NCBI GenBank assembly: GCA_900489925.1
Contig: UEHQ01000022.1
Coordinates: 39,933 to 103,932 of the forward strand
Source of the DNA: Hyphomicrobiales bacterium
GTDB lineage: Bacteria; Pseudomonadota; Alphaproteobacteria; Rhizobiales; Rhizobiaceae
Length of the DNA stretch: 64,000 nucleotides
Direction of reading: 5' to 3'
A program made the translations under genes and the position numbers. This document shows positions 52,314 through 60,831 of this stretch, piece after piece. The notes under the pieces were generated by a model. The model did not search any database, was not told the DNA's origin, and was given only the letters and a program-made list of their open reading frames with translations. Each line of letters begins with the position of its first letter. Within the stretch, counting starts at the first letter, position 1.

Positions 52314-53867
52314 GTGGCGGCACAAGCACACACCGCGCAGCGTTCGGCAGCGCTCCTTGAACTCAAGAATATTCAGAAATGGTTTGGCGGCGTCCACGCC
52401 CTGCGCGGCATCGACCTGACGCTGCAGCCCGGCGAAGCCTACCATCTTCTCGGTGAAAACGGTTGCGGTAAGAGCACCGTCATCAAGATCATGTCCGGTG
52501 CACACGCCCCGACCTCCGGCGAGATCATACTCGACGGCGAGACCTTCTCGTCGCTGACCCCGATCCAGTCGCTCGCGGCCGGCATCGAGACGGTCTACCA
52601 GGATCTGTCGCTGCTGCCGAATCTCACGGTCGCCGAAAACGTCGCGCTGAGCGAGCAGTTGGTGAACGCCAACGGTCGGCTGGCGCGTCTCTTCGACCGC
52701 AAACGGCTGAAGGAGACGGCCGAACGGGCGCTCGCCGCAGCCGGCCTGCCGACTGACCGCGCCTTCCTCAACACCATCGTTTCCGAACTGCCGCTCGCGT
52801 CGCGTCAGCTCGTGGCCATCGCACGTGCCATCGCGACCCGCGCCAAGCTCGTCATCATGGACGAGCCCACGACGTCGCTGACCCGGCGCGAGGTCGACAA
52901 TCTCATTCGCGTCGTCGAACGCCTGCGCTCTGAAAACGTCGCCGTGCTTTTCGTCACGCACAAGCTGGACGAATGCTACCGCATCGGCGGACACGCGGTC
53001 GTCTTCCGTGATGGCCAGTGCGTGGCCCAGGGGCCTATCGCCAATTATAGCAAGAAGGAACTGGCCGAACTCATGACCGGCCGGTCGATCGACGCCCAGC
53101 GGTATCGCACCGGCAAGCCGGCGGATACCGACCTTCTCAAGGTCGATCGCCTCGTCGCCGACGGCGTGCGGGACATGAGCTTTTCCATCAGGAAAGGCGA
53201 AATCCTCGGCATTACAGGCCTGGCCGATTCCGGCCGCAACGAACTCGCCATGGCACTCACCGGCGTTGCCCCCGCGACAAGCGGCGTGGTGGCACTCGAG
53301 GGGAAGGCCGTTTCGGTGCGTTCGCCAGCCGAAGCGATCGAGCGGGGCATCGGTTACGTGCCGGAGGACCGGCTCGCTGAAGGATTGTTCCTCGGCAAAT
53401 CGATCTTCGAAAACGAGATCGCCCTGATCGTCTCGCGCCTTGCCAACTCTCTCGGTGTTGTCGATCGAGAGGAGGGGCGCGCCATCGCGGCCCGGCTTTC
53501 GGAAGAAATGCGGCTCAATACCAAGAACCTCGATCTGCCCGTCGGAGCACTTTCCGGCGGGAACCAGCAGCGCGTGCTGATCGGTCGCTGGCTGAGCATC
53601 GCGCCGAAGCTGCTCGTGCTGCACGGCCCGACGGTCGGCGTCGACGTCGGTTCCAAGGATACGATCTACCGCGTCATTCAGGCGCTCGCCGAATCCGGCA
53701 TGGGGCTCATCATCGTCAGCGACGACCTGCCCGAGCTGCTGCAGAACGCTGACCGCATCCTGGTCATGAACGGCGGCCAGGTGGTCGCGGAAATGGATGC
53801 GGAGCAGGCAACCGAAGACCAGCTTTACAAGGCCATGCTGGCGACCAAGACGGAGACTGTGCAATGA
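52314..53867 (+). CDS. ABC sugar transporter ATPase, tandem domain (CUT2), with altered motifs
   Basis: A 517-residue tandem ATPase. In domain 1, Walker A is GENGCGKST and Walker B LVIMDEPTTSLT, but the ABC signature is ELPLASRQLVAIARA instead of LSGGQ-type. In domain 2, the Walker A position reads GLADSGRNELA, as usual for the degenerate half of RbsA, the signature LSGGNQQRVLIGRWL is intact, but Walker B is LLVLHGPTVGVDVG, with His-Gly in place of Asp-Glu. GTG 52314 follows GAGGA by 8 bases; ATG 52299 has no ribosome site. The changes suggest one functional composite ATP site at most. It overlaps the next permease (ATGA). Confidence 0.9.
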   Translation: MAAQAHTAQRSAALLELKNIQKWFGGVHALRGIDLTLQPGEAYHLLGENGCGKSTVIKIMSGAHAPTSGEIILDGETFSSLTPIQSLAAGIETVYQDLSLLPNLTVAENVALSEQLVNANGRLARLFDRKRLKETAERALAAAGLPTDRAFLNTIVSELPLASRQLVAIARAIATRAKLVIMDEPTTSLTRREVDNLIRVVERLRSENVAVLFVTHKLDECYRIGGHAVVFRDGQCVAQGPIANYSKKELAELMTGRSIDAQRYRTGKPADTDLLKVDRLVADGVRDMSFSIRKGEILGITGLADSGRNELAMALTGVAPATSGVVALEGKAVSVRSPAEAIERGIGYVPEDRLAEGLFLGKSIFENEIALIVSRLANSLGVVDREEGRAIAARLSEEMRLNTKNLDLPVGALSGGNQQRVLIGRWLSIAPKLLVLHGPTVGVDVGSKDTIYRVIQALAESGMGLIIVSDDLPELLQNADRILVMNGGQVVAEMDAEQATEDQLYKAMLATKTETVQ

Positions 53868-54898
53868 GCGCTTCACGAACCGATGAACTCCACGGAGCTG
53901 CCAGCCCGTCGCGTTCCTTCAGCTTCGGTGCGCTCGTGCATCGTCGCCCGGAGACGATTACCTTCCTTCTCCTGATAGCGATCGTTGTCAGCGTCGCCAT
54001 CGCTAATCCGGCCTTCCTCCAGCCCTCGACGCTCATCGATATAGGTAGAGCCAGCGTGGTCATGGGGCTATTTGCGCTTGGCGTCTTCGTCATCCTGGCG
54101 GCTGGCGGCATCGACGTCTCCTTCACGGCGATCGCGGCTTTCACCATGTACTCGATGACGGTGCTGGTGCAGCACTATCTGCCGGGCTTGCCCATCGTCG
54201 TCGTCATCCTGATGGCGACCCTCGGTGGTGCGATCCTTGGCATCATCAACGGCCTTCTTGTCCATCACCTGAAGGTTCCGTCGCTCATCGTCACCATCGG
54301 CACGCAGTATCTCTTCCGCGGCTTCCTGCTCTCCTTCATCGGTACCGTCTGGATCATGACGCTGCCGCCGCAGATGGGCGCCTTTGGCCGCATGCCCCTG
54401 CTGCAGTTTGAATCCGCCAATGGCGCGCTTATCACGTTGCCGTTCTACTTCCTCGTCCTGCCGGTCGCGGCGTTGGTTACCTGGTGGATCCTCAACCGGA
54501 CCCTCATGGGGCGCGCGATCTTTGCCGTCGGTGGCAATGCCGACATCGCAAGCCGCCTCGGCTACAGCCTGCGCACGGTGCACGTCTTCCTGTTTGGCTA
54601 TGCGGGTGCGCTCGCGGGCCTTGCCGGCATCATCCATGTCTGCGCCAACCGCCAGGCCAATCCCTTCGATCTCGTCGGCACCGAGATCAACGTCATCGCC
54701 GCCGTCGTGCTCGGCGGGGCGCGTATCACCGGCGGCACAGGCACGGTTCTCGGCACCCTTCTCGGTGTGCTGCTGATCGTCGTGCTCAACAGCGTGCTCG
54801 TCATGGTCGGCATTCCCAGCACCTGGCAACGGCTCGTCGTCGGAAGCTTCATCCTGCTGGCCGCCGCCTTCTTCGTCACGCGCCAGCGTAAGAAATAA
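53864..54898 (+). CDS. ABC sugar permease (CUT2), second of two
   Basis: A 344-residue RbsC-type protein with about ten helices (ITFLLLIAIVVSVAIANPAFL, GLFALGVFVILAAGGIDVSFTAIAAF). The GTEINVIAAVVLGGARITGGTGTVLGT segment is the family's conserved loop. It overlaps the ATPase gene by 4 bases, and dhaK starts 22 bases later. With the first permease it probably makes a heterodimeric channel. Confidence 0.9.
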   Translation: MSASRTDELHGAASPSRSFSFGALVHRRPETITFLLLIAIVVSVAIANPAFLQPSTLIDIGRASVVMGLFALGVFVILAAGGIDVSFTAIAAFTMYSMTVLVQHYLPGLPIVVVILMATLGGAILGIINGLLVHHLKVPSLIVTIGTQYLFRGFLLSFIGTVWIMTLPPQMGAFGRMPLLQFESANGALITLPFYFLVLPVAALVTWWILNRTLMGRAIFAVGGNADIASRLGYSLRTVHVFLFGYAGALAGLAGIIHVCANRQANPFDLVGTEINVIAAVVLGGARITGGTGTVLGTLLGVLLIVVLNSVLVMVGIPSTWQRLVVGSFILLAAAFFVTRQRKK

Positions 54899-54920
54899 CC
54901 CCCACTCCCGGAGGAAACCC

Positions 54921-55922
54921 GTGAAAAAGTTCCTGAACGACCCCGTCAACTTCGTCGACGAGATGCTCGAAGGCATCTACAAGGCCCATCCCGCCGTCAC
55001 CTATACGGCTGGCGATCTGCGCTGCCTCGTCACATCCAAGATCAAGGCCGGCAAGGTCGGTATCGCTACCGGCGGTGGCTCCGGCCACCTGCCGACCTTC
55101 CTCGGCTTCGTCGGCGACGGAATGCTGGATGGTGCCGCAGTGGGCGGCGTCTTCCAGTCGCCCAGCGCCGAGCAGATGTACCAGGTGACGAAGCACATCG
55201 ATCAGGGCGCAGGCGTGCTCTACATCTACGGCAACTATACCGGCGACCTCATCAACTTCGACATGGCGGCCGAACTCGCCGATCTCGACGGCATCGCGGT
55301 CAAGCAGGTCGTCGGCAATGACGACGTTGCATCGTCGGTCGTCGGCGAAGAACACAAGCGCCGCGGCGTCGCAGGCATCTTCTTCATCTACAAGGCTGCG
55401 GGCGCTGCTGCTGCCGAAGGTCTTTCGCTGGACGAGGTCGCGCGTCTTGCCGACAAGGCTCGCCTGCGCACCCGCACCATGGGTGTTGCGCTCTCGAGCT
55501 GCGTCGTTCCTGAGATCGGCCATGCCACCTTCTCCATCGGCGAGGACGAGATGGAAATCGGCATGGGTATCCATGGCGAGAACGGTATCAGCCGCAAGAA
55601 GCTGGCGCCGGCCGACGCTGTCGTCGACGAGATGATGGAGCGTATCTTCGCCGAAACTGACTACAAGTCTGGCGACAACGTCGCCGTGCTGATGAACGGC
55701 CTTGGCGGGACGCCGCTGGAAGAACTCTACATCCTCTTCCGTCGCGTCTCCCAGCTTCTGGAGGCGCGCGGCGTCACGGCGAAATACGTCTGGGTCGGCG
55801 AATTCGCCACCTCGATGGAAATGGCTGGCGCGTCGATTTCGATCCTGCATCTCGACGACGAGCTGGATCGCCTGGTCGCAGCCCCGGCAAATACGCCATT
55901 CTTCCAGTACGTCGCAGGGTGA
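54921..55922 (+). CDS. dhaK: Dihydroxyacetone kinase-like subunit DhaK
   Basis: A 333-residue DhaK-type protein. It carries the substrate-binding glycine segment GIATGGGSGHLPTF and the ELADLDGIAVKQVVGNDDVASS region; MEIGMGIHGENG holds the likely covalent substrate His. GNYTGDLINFDMA and VAVLMNGLGGTP are further family elements. Length fits (about 330). DhaK binds dihydroxyacetone or a related keto-triose/tetrulose and the partner DhaL supplies phosphoryl transfer, either from ATP or a DhaM protein. No dhaM is seen, so an ATP-dependent or distant partner is implied. AGGAAACCC precedes the GTG-like start region and ATG follows at 54921. Confidence 0.9.
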   Translation: MKKFLNDPVNFVDEMLEGIYKAHPAVTYTAGDLRCLVTSKIKAGKVGIATGGGSGHLPTFLGFVGDGMLDGAAVGGVFQSPSAEQMYQVTKHIDQGAGVLYIYGNYTGDLINFDMAAELADLDGIAVKQVVGNDDVASSVVGEEHKRRGVAGIFFIYKAAGAAAAEGLSLDEVARLADKARLRTRTMGVALSSCVVPEIGHATFSIGEDEMEIGMGIHGENGISRKKLAPADAVVDEMMERIFAETDYKSGDNVAVLMNGLGGTPLEELYILFRRVSQLLEARGVTAKYVWVGEFATSMEMAGASISILHLDDELDRLVAAPANTPFFQYVAG

Positions 55923-55926
55923 TGCC

Positions 55927-56574
55927 ATGACGCTTCAGACATTGAACGCCGCAGATTTCATCGACCTCTTCAAGAGCTGGAAGGACCTTTTTGCCGAGCA
56001 GCGCGAGTTTCTTATCGCGCTCGATGGCAAGGTGGGTGACAGCGATCTTGGCATCACCATGAGCAAGTCCTTCGCCGCCGCCGCCGAGGCACTGGAAGCC
56101 GAAGGCGAGGCAGCGGGTATTTCCAAGCTGCTGCGCACGGCTGGGGCGACCATGGCGCGCACGGCCCCCTCTACCATGGGCACATTGACCGCGACCGGCT
56201 TCTTGCGCGCAAGCAAGGCGGTGGAAGGCAAGGACACGCTTGATACCGCCAACATGGCCGCCTTCTGGCGGGCGTATCGCGATGGTGTTGCCGAGCGCGG
56301 CAAGGCCAAGGTTGGTGACAAGACCCTGCTGGACGTACTGGATCCGATCGCCACGACACTGGAAGCGCAGACTGCTGCCGGTGCAGCGCTTTCAGACGCA
56401 TTGAACGCCACGGCGGACGCGGCCGAACAGGCATTGGAAGCGACAAAATCCATGCTGGCCCAGCACGGTAAGGCCGCCGCCTTCCAGGAAAAGACCGTCG
56501 GTCTGCAGGATGCTGGTGCCACGGTCGGATCTTTCCTGATCCGTCGACTGGCCGACTTCGCAGCGAGCCGGTAG
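55927..56574 (+). CDS. dhaL: Dihydroxyacetone kinase-like subunit DhaL, divergent
   Basis: A 215-residue DhaL-type nucleotide-binding subunit. The metal motif is D33-x4-D38-x-D40 in ALDGKVGDSDLGITM, keeping the three Asp but with Ser and Leu replacing the usual Gly and His of GDGDHG. The later segment RTAPSTMGTLTATGFLRA replaces the typical GGSSGPLYGT. Helical bundle and length fit the family. Four bases after the dhaK stop, it is certainly its partner. The altered motif suggests a substrate or phosphodonor other than in standard DHA kinases, or relaxed activity. It ends the operon. Confidence 0.82.
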   Translation: MTLQTLNAADFIDLFKSWKDLFAEQREFLIALDGKVGDSDLGITMSKSFAAAAEALEAEGEAAGISKLLRTAGATMARTAPSTMGTLTATGFLRASKAVEGKDTLDTANMAAFWRAYRDGVAERGKAKVGDKTLLDVLDPIATTLEAQTAAGAALSDALNATADAAEQALEATKSMLAQHGKAAAFQEKTVGLQDAGATVGSFLIRRLADFAASR

Positions 56575-56843
56575 AGCGCGGCGGTTTGGTCTTCGGGGGC
56601 CAGACACCATCGCTCAGCCGATCCCTATGCTGCCGGTGTCCGTATGGGCGTCGGCACATGCGGCTGATCGAGTGCGTTAGGGTCCATAGGATTGCAGAGT
56701 TGGCGTTGTAGTCGCGAAGAGAGCGATCGGCGAGGCGACGGCTCATCTTCGTCGCAGACGCGCCGAATGCCCCAAGCGGCCCTATCTTTCGCATTCATCC
56801 GTTCAATGATGCACCGGGCGGCTGGGAAGATAGGAGATGCGCT

Positions 56844-57485
56844 ATGAGCTATACCTTTGCGATCGGAGATATCCACGGCTGCATAAGCCCGCTCAGGCGC
56901 ATGTTGACACATATCAACGCCTACGCAGCGAGCGGCACGGTCGTTTTCCTCGGTGACTATGTCGATCGCGGCCCTGACAGCAAAGCGGTCCTCGATACGC
57001 TGATCGAAGAGGCGCCTACCGGTTGGCGCTGGATCTCGCTCAAAGGCAACCATGAAGATATGATGGTCGGCGCTCAAGATGGCCGTCATGACGAGAGTTG
57101 GTGGCTCGAAAACGGTGGCCTCGAGACTTTGGCCTCCTACGGGCAGGAGATCCTGCCTTCGCATCTTCAATGGGCGGCGGCATTGCCGTTGTTCTACCAG
57201 GACCAGTACCGCCTCTTCGTGCATGCCGGGGTCAAGGAAGGTGCGTTCTTTGAAGATCAAACAGCCGAAGATCTCATGTGGACGCGCTTCCCGGGCGGTT
57301 ACTCCAGCGAATATTGGGGCAAGCATCTCGTACATGGCCACACGCCTTCGCCGGAGAACCCACAGACGACCGGCAATCGAACGAACCTCGACAGTGCCTG
57401 TGTCTTCGGGGGACGACTGTCATGCGCGGTGTTCGACGACAAGATCCCAGGCGGACCGATCGAGTTTATCGAGGTGGCAGCGTGA
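56844..57485 (+). CDS. Metallophosphoesterase of the PrpA/ApaH type
   Basis: A 213-residue Ser/Thr protein phosphatase-like enzyme. The metal motifs are GDIHG (8-12), GDYVDRG and GNHED, and HAG and HGH in LFVHAGVKEG and LVHGHTPSPE. Length matches the short PrpA group. It may dephosphorylate proteins or cleave dinucleoside tetraphosphates. ATG 56844 follows TAGGAGATGC. It stands between the dhaKL operon and a DapA locus and has no clear metabolic link. Confidence 0.9.
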   Translation: MSYTFAIGDIHGCISPLRRMLTHINAYAASGTVVFLGDYVDRGPDSKAVLDTLIEEAPTGWRWISLKGNHEDMMVGAQDGRHDESWWLENGGLETLASYGQEILPSHLQWAAALPLFYQDQYRLFVHAGVKEGAFFEDQTAEDLMWTRFPGGYSSEYWGKHLVHGHTPSPENPQTTGNRTNLDSACVFGGRLSCAVFDDKIPGGPIEFIEVAA

Positions 57486-57583
57486 GCGCTTCGCGAGCCG
57501 ATATTCGCGCCTCCTTTCAGGCAATGGGCCAGCTTTTGGCCGGAGGCATGAGGCAAATCGAAACCTGGCGCGCGCTGGCATGA
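57482..57583 (+). CDS. Possible 33-residue small protein
   Basis: GTG 57482 overlaps the phosphatase stop (GTGA) and has GAGGTGG 4 bases upstream, so a coupled 33-residue peptide can be translated: VSASRADIRASFQAMGQLLA, then GGMRQIETWRALA. It would form an amphipathic helix. There is no known match by eye; it may be chance, so confidence is low. Confidence 0.3.
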   Translation: MSASRADIRASFQAMGQLLAGGMRQIETWRALA

Positions 57584-57880
57584 TCGGCTGGCGTCCGCGA
57601 GCGGCGGCAGACCTCGCAACGCCTAGCGAGCGTCGCTTGCGGCGGTGCTCAGTGTTTTGTTCGCTGCCGAAGTTCTGCGCGATTCGTCCTTGGCGCGTTT
57701 CAGCGTGGCGGGACGCGCGGGTTCGACGGCTGCTTGTCCGCCCTATTTGATATCGACGGGTGGACTGGAAACAGCTGACCTTGCGACGGCCGCCAGATCT
57801 TCACCTGTTATTCTGCAATCACCTCTTTACAACTGACATGTTAGTTGGTTACGATTGGCATGTTAAATGGGAGGAATGAT
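57584..57880. other. Non-coding region upstream of the DapA-family gene
   Basis: No convincing gene is seen in these 297 bases. The distal part (57800-57880) is less GC-rich and carries the paired CATGTTA repeats upstream of the dapA-like gene, so it probably contains that promoter. Confidence 0.4.
57837..57865. promoter_or_regulatory. Direct repeat CATGTTA, candidate GntR operator
   Basis: CATGTTA occurs at 57837-57843 and 57859-57865, 22 bases apart, each followed by a T/A and a TGG. This lies right before the dapA-like gene and is the natural site for the GntR-type regulator encoded in the same operon. Confidence 0.5.
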
Positions 57881-58765
57881 GTGACTCAGAAATTCGGGCT
57901 TTCTGCCGCTTTGGCCACGCCGTTTGATGGCGACGGCGATATCGCGATCGATGCCATGATCGCGCAGGCCCGGCGCTGCCTAGCCGCGGGATGCTCGAGC
58001 GTGACGCTCTTTGGAACAACGGGCGAGGGATCGTCCATAGGGACGCAGGAGCGGGAGCGCGTTCTTGCCGCTTTTCTCGCGGCGGGCATTGCCCCAGGCA
58101 AGATCGTTGTCGGTGTCCTCGTCGATGCCGCCGAAGATGCCGCGGCTCAGGCTGGCCATGCGCTCTCCAAGGGAGTCCGCAACATTCTCCTGGCGCCGCC
58201 CTCCTATTTCAAGAACGTCAGCGATGACGGCCTCTTCCGCTGGTTTTCCGCCGTATTCGCCATCCTGGGCGACAAAGCCGCTGACATCATCGTCTACAAC
58301 ATCCCTTCGGTAACCATGGTGCCGCTGACGGTGTCGCTGATCGGGCGGTTGCGTGCCGCGTTTCCGCGTGTCGTCGTCGGCGTCAAGGATTCGTCCGGTG
58401 ACTGGCCCTTTACCGAAAGCCTGCTCAAGGCGCATGGCGATCTGGTCATCCTGATCGGAGACGAACGTCATCTGGCAAAGGGTGTTCGCCTTGGTGGGCA
58501 GGGCGCAATCTCCGGCATGGCCAACTTCGTGCCTGGCGAGGTCAAGCTCATGGCGGAAGAGGGCAGGGACGATTCCCGGATCGAAGATTTCGTGGCCGAA
58601 CTCCTCAAATATCCCGTGACAGCTGCGGTCAAGGCGATGGTGGCGCGTCTGACGGATGATGAAATGTGGCTTGCGGTTCGTCCACCGCTTGTTCCAATAT
58701 CCGAGGAAGGGCAAAGCCAACTCGCCCTTGCTTTCGATTCTCTTTTCCGGTCGAAGGCTGCATAG
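57881..58765 (+). CDS. DapA/NAL-family aldolase or dehydratase-type lyase
   Basis: A 294-residue TIM barrel of the dihydrodipicolinate synthase/N-acetylneuraminate lyase superfamily. The Schiff-base lysine is K in VVVGVKDSSGDW (near residue 169), the catalytic Tyr is in DIIVYNIPSVTM, and FGTTGEGSS is the pyruvate carboxylate loop. Non-housekeeping members cleave or form 2-keto acids, such as KDG/KDPG aldolase or NAL-type lyases. GTG 57881 lies 5 bases after GGGAGGA. The next gene is a GntR regulator, then a CUT1 transporter and a PfkB kinase, so a sugar acid or amino sugar catabolic route is implied. Confidence 0.85.
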   Translation: MTQKFGLSAALATPFDGDGDIAIDAMIAQARRCLAAGCSSVTLFGTTGEGSSIGTQERERVLAAFLAAGIAPGKIVVGVLVDAAEDAAAQAGHALSKGVRNILLAPPSYFKNVSDDGLFRWFSAVFAILGDKAADIIVYNIPSVTMVPLTVSLIGRLRAAFPRVVVGVKDSSGDWPFTESLLKAHGDLVILIGDERHLAKGVRLGGQGAISGMANFVPGEVKLMAEEGRDDSRIEDFVAELLKYPVTAAVKAMVARLTDDEMWLAVRPPLVPISEEGQSQLALAFDSLFRSKAA

Positions 58766-58790
58766 GCGAGGCATGTTTTTGGGGGAGGCG

Positions 58791-59450
58791 ATGGACGGAA
58801 CGGACGAGCAGCCGACACTGCGGGAAAAGGCGTATGAGAGCTTCACGCGTCACCTCCTCGCGCGTGACGTGCGCCCCGGCCAATTCGTGTCGCAGCGCCG
58901 CCTGGTGGAGTTGACGGGCCTCACGCTCGGCGCCATCCGCGAACTCATCCCCCGGCTCGAGGCCGAGGGATTGATCAAGACGGTGCCGCAACGGGGACTG
59001 CAGATCGCCCATATCGATCTCAATCTCATTCGTGAGGCGTTCCAGCTGCGCGTCTTTTTGGAGAAGGAAGCCGTGGCGCTCTTCACCCGTTCGGCATCGG
59101 ATGAAACGATTGCCAAACTCTTGAAGCAGCATCAGGATATCGCCGACGCCATTCGAAATGGCGATGCGTCTCATGAGCTCGAGGTGCGGGCCCAGGCGGT
59201 TGACTGGGGCATGCACGATGCCTTCATCGACGCGCTTGGCAATACCATCATATCGAACGCCTACCGCGTGAACTCGATCAAGATGCGCCTGATCAGCCAG
59301 GAGCGCTTTCGCATCGACGGTCGCGTTGGGCCCGTCATGGGCGAGCACCTGAAGGTGCTGGAGGCGATCGAGCGACGATCGGTGGAAGACGCCGTCAACA
59401 GCCTTGTGGCGCACATCAACCACGCAAGGGACCGTGCGCTCAGGATTTAG
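58791..59450 (+). CDS. GntR-family transcriptional regulator (FCD type)
   Basis: A 219-residue GntR protein. The winged helix is AYESFTRHLLARDVRPGQFVSQRRLVELTG, then LTLGAIRELIPRLEAEGLIKTVPQRGLQIAHI; the FCD effector domain follows, with VDWGMHDAFIDALGN and a metal-binding His set (MGEHLKVLEAI, HINHARDRALRI). ATG 58791 is preceded by GGGGGAGG. It sits 25 bases after the lyase gene and 52 bases before the binding protein, so it is cotranscribed and probably regulates this operon through the CATGTTA sites. Confidence 0.88.
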   Translation: MDGTDEQPTLREKAYESFTRHLLARDVRPGQFVSQRRLVELTGLTLGAIRELIPRLEAEGLIKTVPQRGLQIAHIDLNLIREAFQLRVFLEKEAVALFTRSASDETIAKLLKQHQDIADAIRNGDASHELEVRAQAVDWGMHDAFIDALGNTIISNAYRVNSIKMRLISQERFRIDGRVGPVMGEHLKVLEAIERRSVEDAVNSLVAHINHARDRALRI

Positions 59451-59502
59451 CAGGACATAACCAGCCGGAGGTGAGGAGATCGCCGGCACAAGGAGGACCA
59501 AC

Positions 59503-60831
59503 ATGACATCATTCTTGAATCCGACGCGACGCGGCTTTCTCGCGGGCACCGCGGCGCTCAGTGCGGGCAGTCTGCTCGGCGTGCGCTCCGCATCGGCGGC
59601 AGTCGACTGGAAGCGCTATGCCGGCACCACGCTCGAGGTCAATCTCGTCAAGAGCCCGCGTAGCGAGACGCTGATCAAGTACCTATCCGAGTTCGAGGAG
59701 CTGACAGGCATCAAGGTCAATGCCGAAGCAACGCCTGAACAGCAGCAACGCCAGAAGACCACCATCGAGCTCAGCTCCGGCAAGCCGAGCTTCGACGTCG
59801 TGCACATGAGCTATCACGTTCAGAAGCGCCAGTTCGAAAAGGGCGGCTGGCTCGCCGACATCAGCGGCTTCTTCAAGGATCCTTCGCTTACCGACCCGTC
59901 GCTTGCGGAAGGCGACTTTGCCGAGGCCGGCATGGCCTTCTCCAAGGATCAGGATGGCGTGCTGCGGTCGCTTCCCTTCTCGGTCGATTACTGGATCATC
60001 TACTGGAACAAGGCGCTCTTTGAAAAGAAGGGCCTTTCCTACCCGACAACCTTTGACGAACTGGCGAGCGCAGCCGAAGCCCTGACCGACCCATCCACCA
60101 ACACCTACGGCTTCGTTGCCCGCGGTCTGAAGAACGCCAATACGCCGGTATGGACGACGCTGATGCTCGGCTATGGTTCGAGCCCGCTGGGGCCGGATGG
60201 CAAATTGCGCACGACATCAGATGAAGCGGTCGAGGCCGCAAAGCTCTATCAGAAGCTGATGACGAAGACGGCGCCTCCCGGTGTCTCCGGCTTCAACTGG
60301 GCGGAAGCGCAGTCGGCCTTCCTGCAGGGCAAGATCGGCATGTGGCTCGATGGTGTCGGCTTCGCACCACCGATCGAAAACCCCGAAAAATCGCGCGTCG
60401 TCGGCCAGGTTGGCTATGGCATCATGCCCAAGGGGCCGAAGGCGCAGGCCGCTGCCACGACGGGCGATGGTCTCGGTGTCGTCGCTGCCAGCCAGAAGAA
60501 GGAAGCCGCCTATCTCTTCTGCCAATGGGCGATTTCGCACGACATGGGCGCCCGCCTGCTGCAGGCCGGCGCCGGCGTTCCGTTCCGCCAGTCCATCCTC
60601 GAGGATGCGAAGGTTCGCGAAGGCGTCAAGATGCCCGGCGCATGGCTCGATGCCGTTGTCGGCTCGGCCAAGGTCTCGCAACTTACCTTGCCAGTCATCA
60701 TCCCGGTGACGGAGTTCCGTGACATCTACGGCGTCGGTCTGACGAACATGATCGGCGGGGCCGATCCTGCGGACGAACTGAAGACGGCAACGGCGCAGTT
60801 CGAACCCGTTTTGGCGAGAAGCGAGGGATAA
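59503..60831 (+). CDS. ABC binding protein (CUT1) with Tat signal peptide
   Basis: A 442-residue solute-binding protein family 1. Its N-terminus NPTRRGFLAGTAALSAGSLL fits the twin-arginine motif (TRRGFLAG), so it is probably exported folded by Tat rather than Sec, as a number of binding proteins of rhizobia are. The mature part has the family 1 layout (KYLSEFEELTGIKVNAEATPEQQQRQK, then FDVVHMSYHVQKRQF). Its stop overlaps the permease start, without the hairpin seen after other binding-protein genes here. Ligand is unknown; an oligosaccharide or amino sugar is likely. Confidence 0.9.
   Translation: MTSFLNPTRRGFLAGTAALSAGSLLGVRSASAAVDWKRYAGTTLEVNLVKSPRSETLIKYLSEFEELTGIKVNAEATPEQQQRQKTTIELSSGKPSFDVVHMSYHVQKRQFEKGGWLADISGFFKDPSLTDPSLAEGDFAEAGMAFSKDQDGVLRSLPFSVDYWIIYWNKALFEKKGLSYPTTFDELASAAEALTDPSTNTYGFVARGLKNANTPVWTTLMLGYGSSPLGPDGKLRTTSDEAVEAAKLYQKLMTKTAPPGVSGFNWAEAQSAFLQGKIGMWLDGVGFAPPIENPEKSRVVGQVGYGIMPKGPKAQAAATTGDGLGVVAASQKKEAAYLFCQWAISHDMGARLLQAGAGVPFRQSILEDAKVREGVKMPGAWLDAVVGSAKVSQLTLPVIIPVTEFRDIYGVGLTNMIGGADPADELKTATAQFEPVLARSEG

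Noticed and set aside
52236..53876. A 546-codon minus-strand frame
   Set aside because: It lies opposite the ABC ATPase; no motifs, and the ATPase has coupled neighbours.
57645..57836. A 63-codon plus-strand frame before the dapA-like gene
   Set aside because: No ribosome site, no pattern, and it covers the promoter region.
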